Assembly: GCA_963666705.2 (NCBI GenBank)
Contig: CAXXKO010000016.1
Location: 220,678-284,677 of the forward strand
DNA from: G963666705 sp963666705
GTDB taxonomy: Bacteria; Pseudomonadota; Alphaproteobacteria; CADEGL01
Reading direction: 5' to 3'
DNA length: 64,000 nt
The notes beneath the pieces are model-generated. The model was not told where the DNA came from, searched no databases, and saw nothing but the letters and a program-made list of their open reading frames with translations. The translations under genes and the position numbers were made by a program. This document shows positions 50,939 to 60,080 of the stretch, piece after piece (the stretch's first letter is position 1; the number at the start of each line of letters is the position of its first letter).

Positions 50939-51910
50939 ATGCAGGATTTCATCGGCGTCGAAGGCGTGATGGGTCGCGAGCGCCTCGAGGCGCTGTCGCG
51001 GCGCTCGAACGCGCGCGGGCTGATCCAGCTCGCGGGCCACTTCGGCGCCTTGGGCGCCTCGACGGTGGCCCTCGCCTACACTTGGGGCACCTGGTGGGGG
51101 GTACCGATCTTCATCCTCCAGGGCATCCTCATCAACTTCCTCTACGCCCCGCAGCACGAAGCCAACCACTGGACCGCGTTCGAGAGCAAGTGGCTCAACG
51201 ACTGGGTCGCGCGCCTGTGCGGCTTCCTGGCGCTCCGCTCCAGCGACTTCGAGCGCTGGGAGCATTTCGCCCACCACCGCAACACCCAGAATTGGGAGAA
51301 GGACCCCGAGCTGCTGATGCGCCGGCCCTTCGTCTCGGCCGGGCAGTACCTGATGATGTTCTCAGGATTGCGGCTGCTCGAGTTCCGCTTCCGTATGCTG
51401 TGGCGCCACGCCCGCGGCCACTTCCCCGAATGGTTCCTGACCGGGCGCCAGCGCCGCTTGATTGCCAAGGCGTCGCGCTGGCACCTGGGGGTCTACGCCG
51501 CCATCGCCGTCGCCGCCGTGGCGTTCGGGACCTGGTGGCCGCTCACCCTCTGGGTCGCGCCATACGCGGCGACCAAATGGGTCTATTGGATGCAGGGCCT
51601 GGGCGAGCACACGGGCCTCACCCACGAGCCCAACACCCTGCGTAACACCCGTACCTTCCAAACCAACTGGTTCATGCGCTGGGTCAATTGGAACATGACC
51701 TACCACACGGTCCACCACACCTATCCCGGCGTGCCGTTCTTCGCCCTGCCCCAGCTCCACCGTGAGGTCGAGGCCAAATTCGGCGCCCTGCCGACCGACC
51801 GCTACCTCCGCTTCCACTGGGGCATGGTGCGCGCACTCCTGTCGGGCCGGGACGAGCACGAGATCTGCGGCGATGCACCGGCCACTGCCACCGCCACCGC
51901 CACCGCCTGA
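50939..51910 (+). CDS. Membrane fatty acid desaturase
   Basis: A 323-residue integral membrane di-iron enzyme. The three His boxes are HEANH, HFAHH and HTVHH, with further His in GEHTGLTHEP; hydrophobic helices lie between them. It introduces a double bond, or hydroxylates, a lipid-like or small substrate. The C-terminus ends in an Ala-Thr repeat (GDAPATATATATA) encoded by a short GCCACC repeat. ATG 50939 is used; a TTG three codons earlier is possible. It is first in an apparent operon with the TIM-barrel and flavin oxidoreductase genes (44 and 26 bp gaps). Confidence 0.88.
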   Translation: MQDFIGVEGVMGRERLEALSRRSNARGLIQLAGHFGALGASTVALAYTWGTWWGVPIFILQGILINFLYAPQHEANHWTAFESKWLNDWVARLCGFLALRSSDFERWEHFAHHRNTQNWEKDPELLMRRPFVSAGQYLMMFSGLRLLEFRFRMLWRHARGHFPEWFLTGRQRRLIAKASRWHLGVYAAIAVAAVAFGTWWPLTLWVAPYAATKWVYWMQGLGEHTGLTHEPNTLRNTRTFQTNWFMRWVNWNMTYHTVHHTYPGVPFFALPQLHREVEAKFGALPTDRYLRFHWGMVRALLSGRDEHEICGDAPATATATATA

Positions 51911-51954
51911 GCCCACCGGGACCCGGCCCGGCCACCCACCCCAGGGAGACACCC

Positions 51955-52803
51955 ATGCCCAAGCTCGAAATATTCCAGTCGCTCTGGGCCATGGAGCGGC
52001 GGGGGCCGGACGGCGAGGAATGGTCCCTCGAGGAAAAGTTCCGCATGATCGCCGCGGCGGGCTACGACGGCGCCTGCATCGACCTCGGCAGCGGCGACTT
52101 CGCGACGGCGATGAAGTCGAAGCCGCTCTTCGCCGCCCACGGCCTGCGCTGCTCCATCAACGCCTTCCCGGACAGTGTCGAGGGCCTGAAGCCCGTGGTC
52201 GAGATGGCCCACGACTTCAATGCCGTCGCCGTCGTGGTCAACGGCCGGGTCTTCCCCTATACGCCCGAGGAGGGGGCGGACGCGGTGCGCGGCTGGCTCG
52301 CCCTGGGCGCCGAGGCGGACTTGGCGGTCCATGTGGAGACCCACCGCCTCACCCTCACCAACGACCTCCTCTACACGCTTCAGCTCATGGACCTGGTGCC
52401 CGAGATGGAGCTCGTCGCCGACGTCTCGCACTTCGTCGTCGAGCGCGAGATGCCGCACCCGGTGGACGGCATCTGGGGGGAGATGATGGACCGGATCCTG
52501 CGCCGCTCGGTCTCCTTCCAGGGCCGCGTCGCCGGCCGCGAGCAGGTGCAGCTCCAGATCGGCTTCCCCCAGCACCAGGGCTGGGTCGAGACCTTCTTCG
52601 GCTGGTGGGAACAGGGGTTCCGCTACTGGCGGGCGCGGCACGGCGCGGACGCGGTGCTCAACTTCCTTTGCGAGCTCGGCCCCCCGCCCTACGCCATCAC
52701 CGGGGCCGACGGCTACGAGCTCTCCGACCGCTGGGCGGAGGCGCTCGAGATCAAGGCCCGCATCGAGGCGATCTGGGATCGGCTCGAGGCCGAGGAGGGC
52801 TGA
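51955..52803 (+). CDS. Sugar phosphate isomerase/epimerase-like TIM-barrel protein
   Basis: A 282-residue AP-endonuclease-2/xylose-isomerase-like TIM barrel: LEEKFRMIAAAGYDGACIDL, VVEMAHDFNAVAVVVNGRVF, DLAVHVETHRLTLTND (metal His/Glu), LVADVSHFVVEREMP and LQIGFPQHQGW. Such proteins isomerise or epimerise sugars or lyse ring compounds; the substrate is not evident. It sits between a desaturase and a flavin oxidoreductase gene, so all three probably act in one catabolic route. Confidence 0.82.
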   Translation: MPKLEIFQSLWAMERRGPDGEEWSLEEKFRMIAAAGYDGACIDLGSGDFATAMKSKPLFAAHGLRCSINAFPDSVEGLKPVVEMAHDFNAVAVVVNGRVFPYTPEEGADAVRGWLALGAEADLAVHVETHRLTLTNDLLYTLQLMDLVPEMELVADVSHFVVEREMPHPVDGIWGEMMDRILRRSVSFQGRVAGREQVQLQIGFPQHQGWVETFFGWWEQGFRYWRARHGADAVLNFLCELGPPPYAITGADGYELSDRWAEALEIKARIEAIWDRLEAEEG

Positions 52804-52829
52804 ACCGAAGTCGAAAGGGGGGCCAGAAG

Positions 52830-54872
52830 ATGGGCCAGTTCGATGCGCTGCTCGAACCCATCACCATCAGGGACACGACCATCCGCAACCGGACCCTGAG
52901 CACGGGCCACGCGCCCGGCTACGGCCTGGGTGGCATGCCGGCCGAGCGCTACCAACTCTATCACGAGGAGAAGGCCAAGGGCGGCATCGGCCTCACCATC
53001 TTCGGCGGCACCACGACCTTCTGCGTCGATTCGCCGGCCATCGAGTACAACTCCCTCTACGCCGGGACCGACGACATCATCCCCTATTTCAAGCAGTTCG
53101 CCGACCGGGTGCACCAGCATGGCGGGCGCCTCATGTGCCAGCTCTCCCACACGGGCCGGAAGATGCCGTGGGACCGCGACCCATGGCTGCCGCCCATGGC
53201 CGCCTCCCGGGTGCGTGAGCCATTCCACCGCACCTTCCCCAAGCCGATGGAGGATTTCGACTTCCCGCGCGTGATCGAGGCCTATGGCCAGGCCGCGCTG
53301 CGCTGCCGCGACGGCGGCCTCGACGGCTGCCAGATCCAGTGCGGCTGGCACAACCTCGTCGATACCTTCCTCTCGCCCTCGGCCAACAAGCGCACGGACG
53401 AATACGGCGGCGGCCTCGCGAGCCGCTGCCGCTTCGCCCTCGAAATCTTCGCCGAGGTGCGCCGGGTGGTGGGGGACGCGTTCGTCGTCGGCGTGCGCAT
53501 GTCGGCCGACGAGATGCTGGAGGGCGGCCTCACCCAGGCGGACTGCATCGAGGTCGGGCGCATCTTCGCGGCGAGCGGCCTGGTGGACTTCTTCGACGTC
53601 ACGGCCTCGCTCGCCTGGGACAAGCACACCATCGCGCTCTCCATGGCGACCATGGAGCTGCCACCCGCGCCCTACCTCCATCTCGGCAGCGTCTTCAAGC
53701 GCGAGCTCGGCGTCGTGGTGTTCCACGGTGCCCGCATCGCCGAGCTCGAGGTCGCGAACCAGGCCATCGCCGACGGCCATGTCGATATGGTCGGCATGAC
53801 CCGGGCGCATATCGCCGACCCCCATATCGTGAAGAAGCTCACCGAGGGGCACGCCGAGGACATCCGCCAATGCGTGGGCGCGAGCTGGTGCATCGACCGC
53901 GCCTTCCTGCAGGACACGCTCTGCATCCAGAACGCCGCCACCGGGCGCGAGCGCACCATGCCCCACACGATCGTGAAATCCGACGGACCGGCGCGCAAGG
54001 TGGTCATCGTCGGCGCCGGCCCGGGCGGGCTCGAGGCGGCGCGCGTCTCGGCCGAGCGCGGCCACCATGTGGTGCTGTTCGAGCGCGACGAGAGCACGGG
54101 CGGCCAGATCAACATCGCGGCATTGGCGCCCAAGCGCGATTCGCTCTCCGGCATCGTGCGCTGGCTCGACCAGCAGGTGCACAAGCTCGGCGTCGACCTG
54201 CGCCTGGGCGCGGACGCGGGCGCCGAGGCGGTGCTGGCGGAATCCCCGGACGTGGTGGTGATCGCGACCGGCGGCGACCCGGACCTGGGCGACTTCCCGG
54301 GGGCCGAGCTCGCGGTCTCGCCCTGGGACGTGCTCGCGGGCCAGGTGGAGCCGGGCGATACAGTGCTGGTCTACGACGACGACGGCCGCGAGCCCGCCCC
54401 CTCGGCCGCGGTCTTCCTGGGCCAGCGGGGCTCCCGGGTCGAGCTGGCGACGCCCGACCCGCAGGCCGCCGAGGAGATCGGCATGAACAATATCGGTGTG
54501 CAGAAGCGCGCCCTCTACGGCGCCGGGGTCGTGCTCTCGCCCGATCTGCGCATGCGCCGGATCTACCGCGAGGGCAACAAGCTGGTCGCCGTCTTGGGCA
54601 ACACCTTCACCGACGAGGAGGAAGAGCGCGCCGTGGACCAGATCGTCGCCACCCACGGCACCGTCCCGCGCGACGGCCTCTACACGGCGCTCCGCGAGCG
54701 CTCGCGCAACCGCGGCCAGATCGATCTGGACGGCATGGCGGCGGGATCGCCCACGCCCATCGTCACCAACCCGGCCGGCGCCTTCGAGCTCTACCGCGTC
54801 GGCGACGCGGTGGCGAGCCGCAACATCCACGCGGCCATCTACGACTCCTTGCGCATCTGCAAGGGGCTGTGA
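52830..54872 (+). CDS. NADH:flavin oxidoreductase of the trimethylamine dehydrogenase / dienoyl-CoA reductase type
   Basis: A 680-residue protein. The N-terminal old-yellow-enzyme TIM barrel binds FMN (GGRLMCQLSHTGRK, GLDGCQIQCGWHNLVDTFLS). A Fe-S segment is followed by a NAD(P)/FAD-type Rossmann part (KVVIVGAGPGGLEAARVSAE). The cluster motif, C-x2-C-x2-C-x12-C in trimethylamine dehydrogenase, reads CVGASWC then LCIQNAATG: the second Cys is Ala. This may be normal for one subfamily that demethylates N-methyl compounds; I could not check. It is the last gene of the operon with the desaturase and TIM-barrel genes. Confidence 0.88.
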   Translation: MGQFDALLEPITIRDTTIRNRTLSTGHAPGYGLGGMPAERYQLYHEEKAKGGIGLTIFGGTTTFCVDSPAIEYNSLYAGTDDIIPYFKQFADRVHQHGGRLMCQLSHTGRKMPWDRDPWLPPMAASRVREPFHRTFPKPMEDFDFPRVIEAYGQAALRCRDGGLDGCQIQCGWHNLVDTFLSPSANKRTDEYGGGLASRCRFALEIFAEVRRVVGDAFVVGVRMSADEMLEGGLTQADCIEVGRIFAASGLVDFFDVTASLAWDKHTIALSMATMELPPAPYLHLGSVFKRELGVVVFHGARIAELEVANQAIADGHVDMVGMTRAHIADPHIVKKLTEGHAEDIRQCVGASWCIDRAFLQDTLCIQNAATGRERTMPHTIVKSDGPARKVVIVGAGPGGLEAARVSAERGHHVVLFERDESTGGQINIAALAPKRDSLSGIVRWLDQQVHKLGVDLRLGADAGAEAVLAESPDVVVIATGGDPDLGDFPGAELAVSPWDVLAGQVEPGDTVLVYDDDGREPAPSAAVFLGQRGSRVELATPDPQAAEEIGMNNIGVQKRALYGAGVVLSPDLRMRRIYREGNKLVAVLGNTFTDEEEERAVDQIVATHGTVPRDGLYTALRERSRNRGQIDLDGMAAGSPTPIVTNPAGAFELYRVGDAVASRNIHAAIYDSLRICKGL

Positions 54873-54956
54873 GGGGTGTAACGCTGGGCGCCGTCACGGG
54901 ACGAGCTGGCTGTGCAACCAGTCTCCCGCGAACTCATCTCCGAGGCTAATTCTCTG

Positions 54957-55130
54957 TTTAACAGGGAAAATACAGGGAAATTTTCTCTTTTGCAGGGATT
55001 CAGAAGCTTTCCTGTGTTCGAAACATGGCAGAAACGCTAGTGTTTTCGGTCCAATTCCCTAAACCATGTAACAGGGAATTTATTCGAACGAACAGGGATT
55101 TTGTTCGGGAGAACAGGGAATTCTACTGGT
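54957..55130. repeat. Cluster of ACAGGGA direct repeats
   Basis: ACAGGGA or GCAGGGA occurs at about 54961, 54972, 54992, 55071, 55092 and 55113. The last three are exactly 21 bp apart (AACAGGGA at 55070, 55091, 55112), and one inverted copy (TCCCT) lies near 55056. A frame through it reads NREFIRTNRDFVRENREF, so it can also be read as a seven-residue repeat (possible small protein 55025-55279). It fills the gap between the oxidoreductase gene and the next IS. Confidence 0.65.
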
Positions 55131-55199
55131 CTACGGCGGCAGCCGCGGCGGCCCAAGCTGGACGGGCTGTCAGTAGCACAAGGTATGTCCGGAATGTGT

Positions 55200-56493
55200 T
55201 GTCCCTCCCATTTATTCCATCCATCGCAGAAACCTTGGAATTTTGCATCACCACCGGATACCCTTTCCGGCATGCATAAGATCATCGAAATCTTCGCGGA
55301 CCGCGCGGCGCTCCACACAGAAATCCTTGCCCTGCGACAGCAGGTAGCTGTCCTGAAACGGCAAAGGCCCCGGCCATCGCTTCGGAAGGCAGATAGGGTT
55401 TTCTGGGTCATCCTGTCTTGCCTATGGCCTGGCTGGCGCCACGCCCTGGTAATCGTCAGGCCCGAGACCGTCATCGGTTGGCACCGCAAGGGGTTCAGGC
55501 TTTTCTGGACATGGAAGTCGCGGCGGAGAAAGCCGGGCCGACCACCGGTGTCGAGGGAGATCCGCCATCTGGTCCGACGGATGTCGCGGGAGAACACACG
55601 GTGGGGCGCACCTCGGATCCATGGCGAGCTTTTGAAGCTTGGCTTTTCCATCTCCCAGGCCGCCGTCTCGAAATACATGGTCCGTTACCCATCGCCGCCA
55701 TCGCAGTCGTGGCGGACATTCCTTACAAATCACGCCGATTGCCTGGCGTCGATCGATTTCTTCGTGGTCCCCACGGCCACGTTCCACCTCCTGTTCGGGT
55801 TCATCGTGCTCCACCACGAGCGCCGCCAGATCGTGCATTTCGGTGTCACGGCGAACCCGACGATGGCGTGGGTCGCACAGCAGATCCGAGAGGCATTCCC
55901 GTGGGGCACGGCGCCGCGGTACCTGATCCGCGACCGGGACGGCGCATACGGGCAATCGTTCCGCTCGACCGTGACGGCGATGGGCGTGGAAGAGGTCGTC
56001 ACGGCGCCACGGAGCCCGTGGCAAAATCCGTATGTGGAACGCCTGATCGGCAGCGTGAGGCGCGAATGCCTGGACCATTCGATCATCCTCAACGAGCGGC
56101 ATTTGCGGCGCATTCTTGGCTCATACCTCGACTATTATCACGGTTCAAGGACCCACTTGTCGCTCGGCAAGGACACCCCGGATGGACGACCCGTTCAGCC
56201 GGCCGGGTCCGGAACGGTCGTTTCCTTGCCCAAGGTCGGCGGTCTGCATCATCGTTACGAACGCCTCGCGGCCTGACCACCCCGGCTCGGATTCGATCAA
56301 TTCCTCTCTGTGGCAACGTGGACGCTGCCGGCATCCGCATGCCCTTGCATAGGTTCGCTGGCACGATCCGGCGGAATAAGCATCGTGATGACCGCGCCCA
56401 TGGTCGATTACAAAATCCACTGGCTCAAAATGATGTCCGTGCCGGAGAGCCGAGCCGTCGTTGGGAGGCACGATGGAATAAATGGAAGGGACA
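55200..56493 (+). mobile_element. Insertion sequence with integrase-type (rve) transposase
   Basis: Terminal inverted repeats TGTCCCTCCCATTTATTCC (55200-55218) and its near-complement GGAATAAATGGAAGGGACA (56475-56493) match at 18 of 19 positions. Length is 1,294 bp. No target duplication is visible next to these ends. Confidence 0.8.
55272..56276 (+). CDS. Integrase catalytic-domain transposase
   Basis: A 334-residue protein. The N-terminal helix (ALHTEILALRQQVAVLKRQR) and helix-turn-helix region (EIRHLVRRMSRENTRWGAPR, IHGELLKLGFSIS) are followed by an rve core with D (CLASIDFFVVPT), D (YLIRDRDGAYG) and E (WQNPYVERLIGSVRREC). This type is common in alphaproteobacteria and related to IS3/IS481 transposases. 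ATG 55272. The frame is intact within matching terminal repeats, so the element may be functional. Confidence 0.85.
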   Translation: MHKIIEIFADRAALHTEILALRQQVAVLKRQRPRPSLRKADRVFWVILSCLWPGWRHALVIVRPETVIGWHRKGFRLFWTWKSRRRKPGRPPVSREIRHLVRRMSRENTRWGAPRIHGELLKLGFSISQAAVSKYMVRYPSPPSQSWRTFLTNHADCLASIDFFVVPTATFHLLFGFIVLHHERRQIVHFGVTANPTMAWVAQQIREAFPWGTAPRYLIRDRDGAYGQSFRSTVTAMGVEEVVTAPRSPWQNPYVERLIGSVRRECLDHSIILNERHLRRILGSYLDYYHGSRTHLSLGKDTPDGRPVQPAGSGTVVSLPKVGGLHHRYERLAA

Positions 56494-56550
56494 CCGCTTG
56501 ATGTGTCAGAGTAGCCCGCAATGGGGCGAACGTCATCGGGACGCGTTCTA

Positions 56551-57915
56551 CTAATGAACCAAGCTCCAGAATGAACTTTTTCTGCCGTGCTCGCGGCGTA
56601 ATCTAGCTTCGTAAGTATCATGCGCTTCATATGCCCCGAAATCCTCGATTGCCGAAGCAAGACTGGAACACTCCATGAGATGTCGTGCGGCATGCTTGTA
56701 TCGGCTGGAGCGGCTATATGTCAGTGCGAAGTCGATCATGGTGCGAAGCACCAGCGTCGCGGCTAACGGATACTTGCCAGCCATCGCGCTGGCGGCCGGG
56801 GTCAATATCTCATAGTGATTGCCGTCTAAATCCGGCGCCTGCCGGATAGTGAACGCGGCCGCTCTGTCTAGGGCGGGCCACGATATGAAGAATGACAGCG
56901 CCTCGAGTAGGCTGTCGTAGTTCTGCGCATAATCGAGCGCCCGCTCCTCGGCTTCAAGATCGTCAAAGTCGGCCAAGCGCTTCAGATAGGCGCGCAGATG
57001 CGGGATCGACAACGATCGCTCGAAGCACGACCAGCGATCTGCCTGGGCCTCGTCGCCACGGCCGAGTGCGTCGAGCACATCGATCCGTGCGTCCTTCCAC
57101 TCCAAAGTCGACCAGCCCCTGCTATCCTGTTTGTGCTCGGCAGCGTCGATCGTATGCAATGCTTCTTCGGGCCTGTCCGCAGCAAGCAGCCGCCGGGCGA
57201 TTCGCGCGGCAATATTCGGTACCTTTCTCCTTTGCTCGTCATATTGGGCTATGAATGCGTCGACGTCGCCCTGGGCATCCGCGATCTCCGTCAGTGCAAG
57301 GTGTGACGTCCTGGTCCGGGACCGTCCAGGTTCTTTGGACAGCGCGATCATCCGCTGTTTCAAGTGCTCCAGGCCTTTCAGCCCCAAGGCCGGTATAAGA
57401 ACATGGATCAGGGAATCGTACTGGCCATAGCCGTTGTCGGCCAACGCGCGGAACGCATCGTCGGCGAGCATTTCCTGATCGGGCTTTGCTGCTTTCGCAA
57501 TCTCGCCGAGGTCGTTGGCTGCGTCGTGGAAGAGGCCGATCACGGTTCCACTGCTATCATCGCAACGCTCGAAGACAGAGCCGGCCAGTGCCATGAAACG
57601 CCACATCAGTTCCAGTCCCTCGGAAGGATTGCGTTTGGCCACCTTGTTGACGATGGCGCGGCGTTGAATTTGCAAATCATCGACCAGGGCCCGTCGGTTC
57701 TGCCAGTCGACGAACTCGCGGGAGCGGGCGATCGTCGCCAGCCGCTTGCGGATTTCACCCGCAACGGCGGCGGGGCTCTCCTCGCCGGCCAGCTCCAGCC
57801 TGAGCCGACGTTTGGCCAAGGTGTTACCGGTGCTGATCTCGATCAACAGTTCGGCAAGCCGACGGGCGCCCAGCGCCTCGAGATTCTTCGCGTTCAGTGT
57901 CTTCTTCGAAGCCAT
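56551..57915 (-). CDS. DUF6880 family protein
   Basis: A 454-residue, mostly helical protein. It starts ASKKTLNAKNLEALGARRLA and LLIEISTGNTLAKRRLRLEL, the conserved start of DUF6880. The remainder contains TPR-like helical hairpins (ARRLLAADRPEEALHTIDAA, ARIDVLDALGRGDEAQADRW). Function unknown; no membrane or signal segments. ATG 57915 is preferred by family comparison; an ATG four codons upstream is also in frame. An IS remnant begins 30 bp upstream, so its native promoter may be lost. Confidence 0.75.
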   Translation of the reverse strand: MASKKTLNAKNLEALGARRLAELLIEISTGNTLAKRRLRLELAGEESPAAVAGEIRKRLATIARSREFVDWQNRRALVDDLQIQRRAIVNKVAKRNPSEGLELMWRFMALAGSVFERCDDSSGTVIGLFHDAANDLGEIAKAAKPDQEMLADDAFRALADNGYGQYDSLIHVLIPALGLKGLEHLKQRMIALSKEPGRSRTRTSHLALTEIADAQGDVDAFIAQYDEQRRKVPNIAARIARRLLAADRPEEALHTIDAAEHKQDSRGWSTLEWKDARIDVLDALGRGDEAQADRWSCFERSLSIPHLRAYLKRLADFDDLEAEERALDYAQNYDSLLEALSFFISWPALDRAAAFTIRQAPDLDGNHYEILTPAASAMAGKYPLAATLVLRTMIDFALTYSRSSRYKHAARHLMECSSLASAIEDFGAYEAHDTYEARLRREHGRKSSFWSLVH

Positions 57916-57944
57916 CAGCTTAGCCATACCGCTCTGGAATGACC

Positions 57945-58194
57945 TGTCCCTTCTATAAACTCCGTCCGGCGCAGAAACCCTGGTATTTTGAGTGTCCCGG
58001 CCACAGGCTTCGCTGGAGCGCCGAAGGACGTCCAGTTGATGACGAGGCGCGATGATCTCGAGCTGTCGCATGGCGCGATTGCGAAAGATCGAGAGAACGC
58101 CGTGAAGCAGGATCGTGTGCGGGTCACAAACGCTATCGGGCACCACCCTGAAAGGTCCGGATTTCTGCGCCGGACGGAATTTATAGGAGGGACA
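57945..58194 (-). mobile_element. Remnant of an integrase-type IS
   Basis: The ends TGTCCCTTCTATAAACTCCG and CGGAATTTATAGGAGGGACA are inverted repeats (18 of 20), related to the ends of the IS at 55200. Inside, the minus strand encodes a decayed transposase N-terminus (IFRNRAMRQLEIIAPRHQLD, then VLRRS), like IFADRAALHTEILALRQQVA in the intact element. About 1 kb of the middle is deleted, leaving a 250-bp MITE-like unit. Confidence 0.75.
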
Positions 58195-58284
58195 GGGGAC
58201 AAAAAGCGAGTATCTAATCTCAGCGTCATCAGCATTGTCATATGCGACAGCGAAGGCGTTGAAATTGAAATGCGGGAGGTCTAC

Positions 58285-59100
58285 TCAACACCCTTTGTAT
58301 TTCTTACGGACACATTCACGGGCAAGTCTCTGTGCTTCTGTGATTTGGGCAGGGGTCATCCGTTCCGCAACGAAGTCTCGCAGCTCCCGTCCTTTTTTAC
58401 TTCCATTGGACCCAGCAAGATTTGCCCACATATGGGCATAGACTTTGTCCTGTATCACCCCAGTTCCTAGCCTGTACATATTCCCCAGATTGAACTGGGC
58501 ATTGGCACCCCCCTGTTCGGCAGCAAGTCTGTACCACTTCACCGCCGTCTTATCGTTCTGTGGGACACCTCGTCCGTTGTTGTACATGAAACCCAGATTG
58601 TTCTGGGCAGAGGCATCCCCCTGTTCGGCAGCAAGTGTGTACCACTTCACCGCCGTCTTATCGTCCTGTGGAACACCTTCTCCGTTGTCGTACATTACAC
58701 CCAGATTGTACTGGGCAGAGGCTTCTCCCTGTTCGGCAGCAAGTGTGTACCACTTCACCGCCGTCTTATCGTCCTGTGGAACACCTTCTCCGTTGTCGTA
58801 CATTACACCCAGATTGTACTGGGCAGAGGCATACCCCTGTTCGGCAGCAAGTGTGTACCACTTCACCGCCGTCTTATCGTCCTGTGGAACACCTTGTCCG
58901 TTGTCGTACATTACACCCAGATTGAACTGGGCATCGGCATCCCCCTGTTCGGCAAGGGGTGTCCATTCACGTAGAGCAGTTGCGAAATCACCTCTCTGGG
59001 CGGCAGCAAGACCCTTTTGGAAATCAGCACTCCAACTCACCACCGCACTTCCAAGAAGCACAGTAATCGTCAGGCAGATGGTGGCGGTCAGGTTTCTCAT
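58285..59100 (-). CDS. Secreted Sel1-repeat protein
   Basis: A 271-residue protein with a signal peptide (ATICLTITVLLGSAVVSWSA) and about five Sel1-like repeats of 36 residues (AEQGDADAQFNLGVMYDNGQ, then GVPQDDKTAVKWYTLA). The repeats are nearly the same at DNA level (108-bp period, about 58510-58930). Sel1 proteins act as scaffolds for protein contacts in the periplasm or with hosts. The last ~45 residues (MTPAQITEAQRLARECVRKK) are the usual C-cap. The lower GC content suggests acquisition. Confidence 0.9.
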   Translation of the reverse strand: MRNLTATICLTITVLLGSAVVSWSADFQKGLAAAQRGDFATALREWTPLAEQGDADAQFNLGVMYDNGQGVPQDDKTAVKWYTLAAEQGYASAQYNLGVMYDNGEGVPQDDKTAVKWYTLAAEQGEASAQYNLGVMYDNGEGVPQDDKTAVKWYTLAAEQGDASAQNNLGFMYNNGRGVPQNDKTAVKWYRLAAEQGGANAQFNLGNMYRLGTGVIQDKVYAHMWANLAGSNGSKKGRELRDFVAERMTPAQITEAQRLARECVRKKYKGC

Positions 59101-59344
59101 ACGGGAAGTTTGGCAGGGAATGCGGGGATTTGATAGTGTGGGTGGTGTCTGGGTGCTGGGGTTTCAAACAGTTGTCTAAATCCGGAATGCTCGCGTTGTC
59201 GCTGAGCGATTCGGAAATGCGTTCGCTCGATCGCTTCGATCCCTTCACGGGCTGGTCCGCGCACTTCGATCGGTACGATGAGGTCCGCAAGCGGCACGGG
59301 CAGAGAGGCGGACAGCGCCACGGCGCGGTGCTACGCTGCGCGGC

Positions 59345-59830
59345 ATGACATCGCGCAAGACCCTGTATCTGGCCAACCCCTACGGATTTTCCGCGCAGCA
59401 GCGCGGCGGCCCGCTGACGGCGCTGGTGGCTGCCCTGGAGGCGATGGGCGCGGAGATCTGGGAACCGTTCGCCCGCAACAACCAGATCGACCGGGCGGGC
59501 ACCGGCTGGGCCTGGCGGATCGGGCAGGCCGACCTTCGCGACGTGCGCGAGGCGGACGGGCTGTTTGCGGTGGTCAACGGCTGTCCTCCGGACGAGGGGG
59601 TGATGGTGGAGCTTGGCATGGCGATCGCCTGGGGAAAGCCCGTGTTCCTGTTCCGTGACGATTTTCGCCGCTGCACCGACAGTGAAGCCTATCCGCTGAA
59701 CCTGATGGTGTTCACCGGCCTGCCGGAAGCGGGTTGGGAGGCCTGGTGGTACGGCTCGGTCGAGGAGATCGCCGACCCCGGCAAGGCGCTCGCGCGGTGG
59801 CTCGCGGCGGACGCGTCATCGGCCGAATGA
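59345..59830 (+). CDS. Nucleoside 2-deoxyribosyltransferase
   Basis: A 161-residue protein: TLYLANPYGFSAQQRGGPLT at the start, ADLRDVREADGLFAVVNGCP, then PDEGVMVELGMAIAWGKPVF with the nucleophilic Glu, and FLFRDDFRRC. It exchanges bases between deoxynucleosides in salvage. No signal peptide. It stands alone, flanked by accessory genes. Confidence 0.88.
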   Translation: MTSRKTLYLANPYGFSAQQRGGPLTALVAALEAMGAEIWEPFARNNQIDRAGTGWAWRIGQADLRDVREADGLFAVVNGCPPDEGVMVELGMAIAWGKPVFLFRDDFRRCTDSEAYPLNLMVFTGLPEAGWEAWWYGSVEEIADPGKALARWLAADASSAE

Positions 59831-59879
59831 AGGCTCTTGGCAGGCCCCGCTGCAAATGCACGGCTGCGCGCGCATCCGC

Positions 59880-60080
59880 ATGGCCACGAAGGGCGGCACC
59901 GGAATGAGCAAGGGATTCGGCAAAAACGGCGAGGCCGCAACCTGCGGCATCTCCATCAGCGCGGACCGGACCCGCGTGTTCATCTACCTCGGCGGCACGG
60001 AACCCGGCGAAAGGCATTGTCAGACTAACTGGATCGGGCCTGAAGAACCTACAATCCAGGCCTCTCAGGCTGCGAGTTGA
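59880..60080 (+). CDS. Small hypothetical protein (possibly truncated)
   Basis: Up to 66 residues, containing MSKGFGKNGEAATCGISISA and DRTRVFIYLGGTEPGERHCQ; not recognised. The start could be 59880 or 59904. The last ~20 residues differ in character, and the gene may have been cut by rearrangement next to the IS1380 region. Low confidence that it is expressed. Confidence 0.3.
   Translation: MATKGGTGMSKGFGKNGEAATCGISISADRTRVFIYLGGTEPGERHCQTNWIGPEEPTIQASQAAS

Noticed and set aside
54957..55130. AACAGGGA repeats as a plasmid replication origin
   Set aside because: No replication initiator or partition gene lies nearby, and the surroundings are chromosomal genes and an IS.
58510..58930. Regular 108-bp DNA repeats considered as CRISPR or satellite
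   Set aside because: They correspond exactly to 36-residue Sel1 repeats of a secreted protein.
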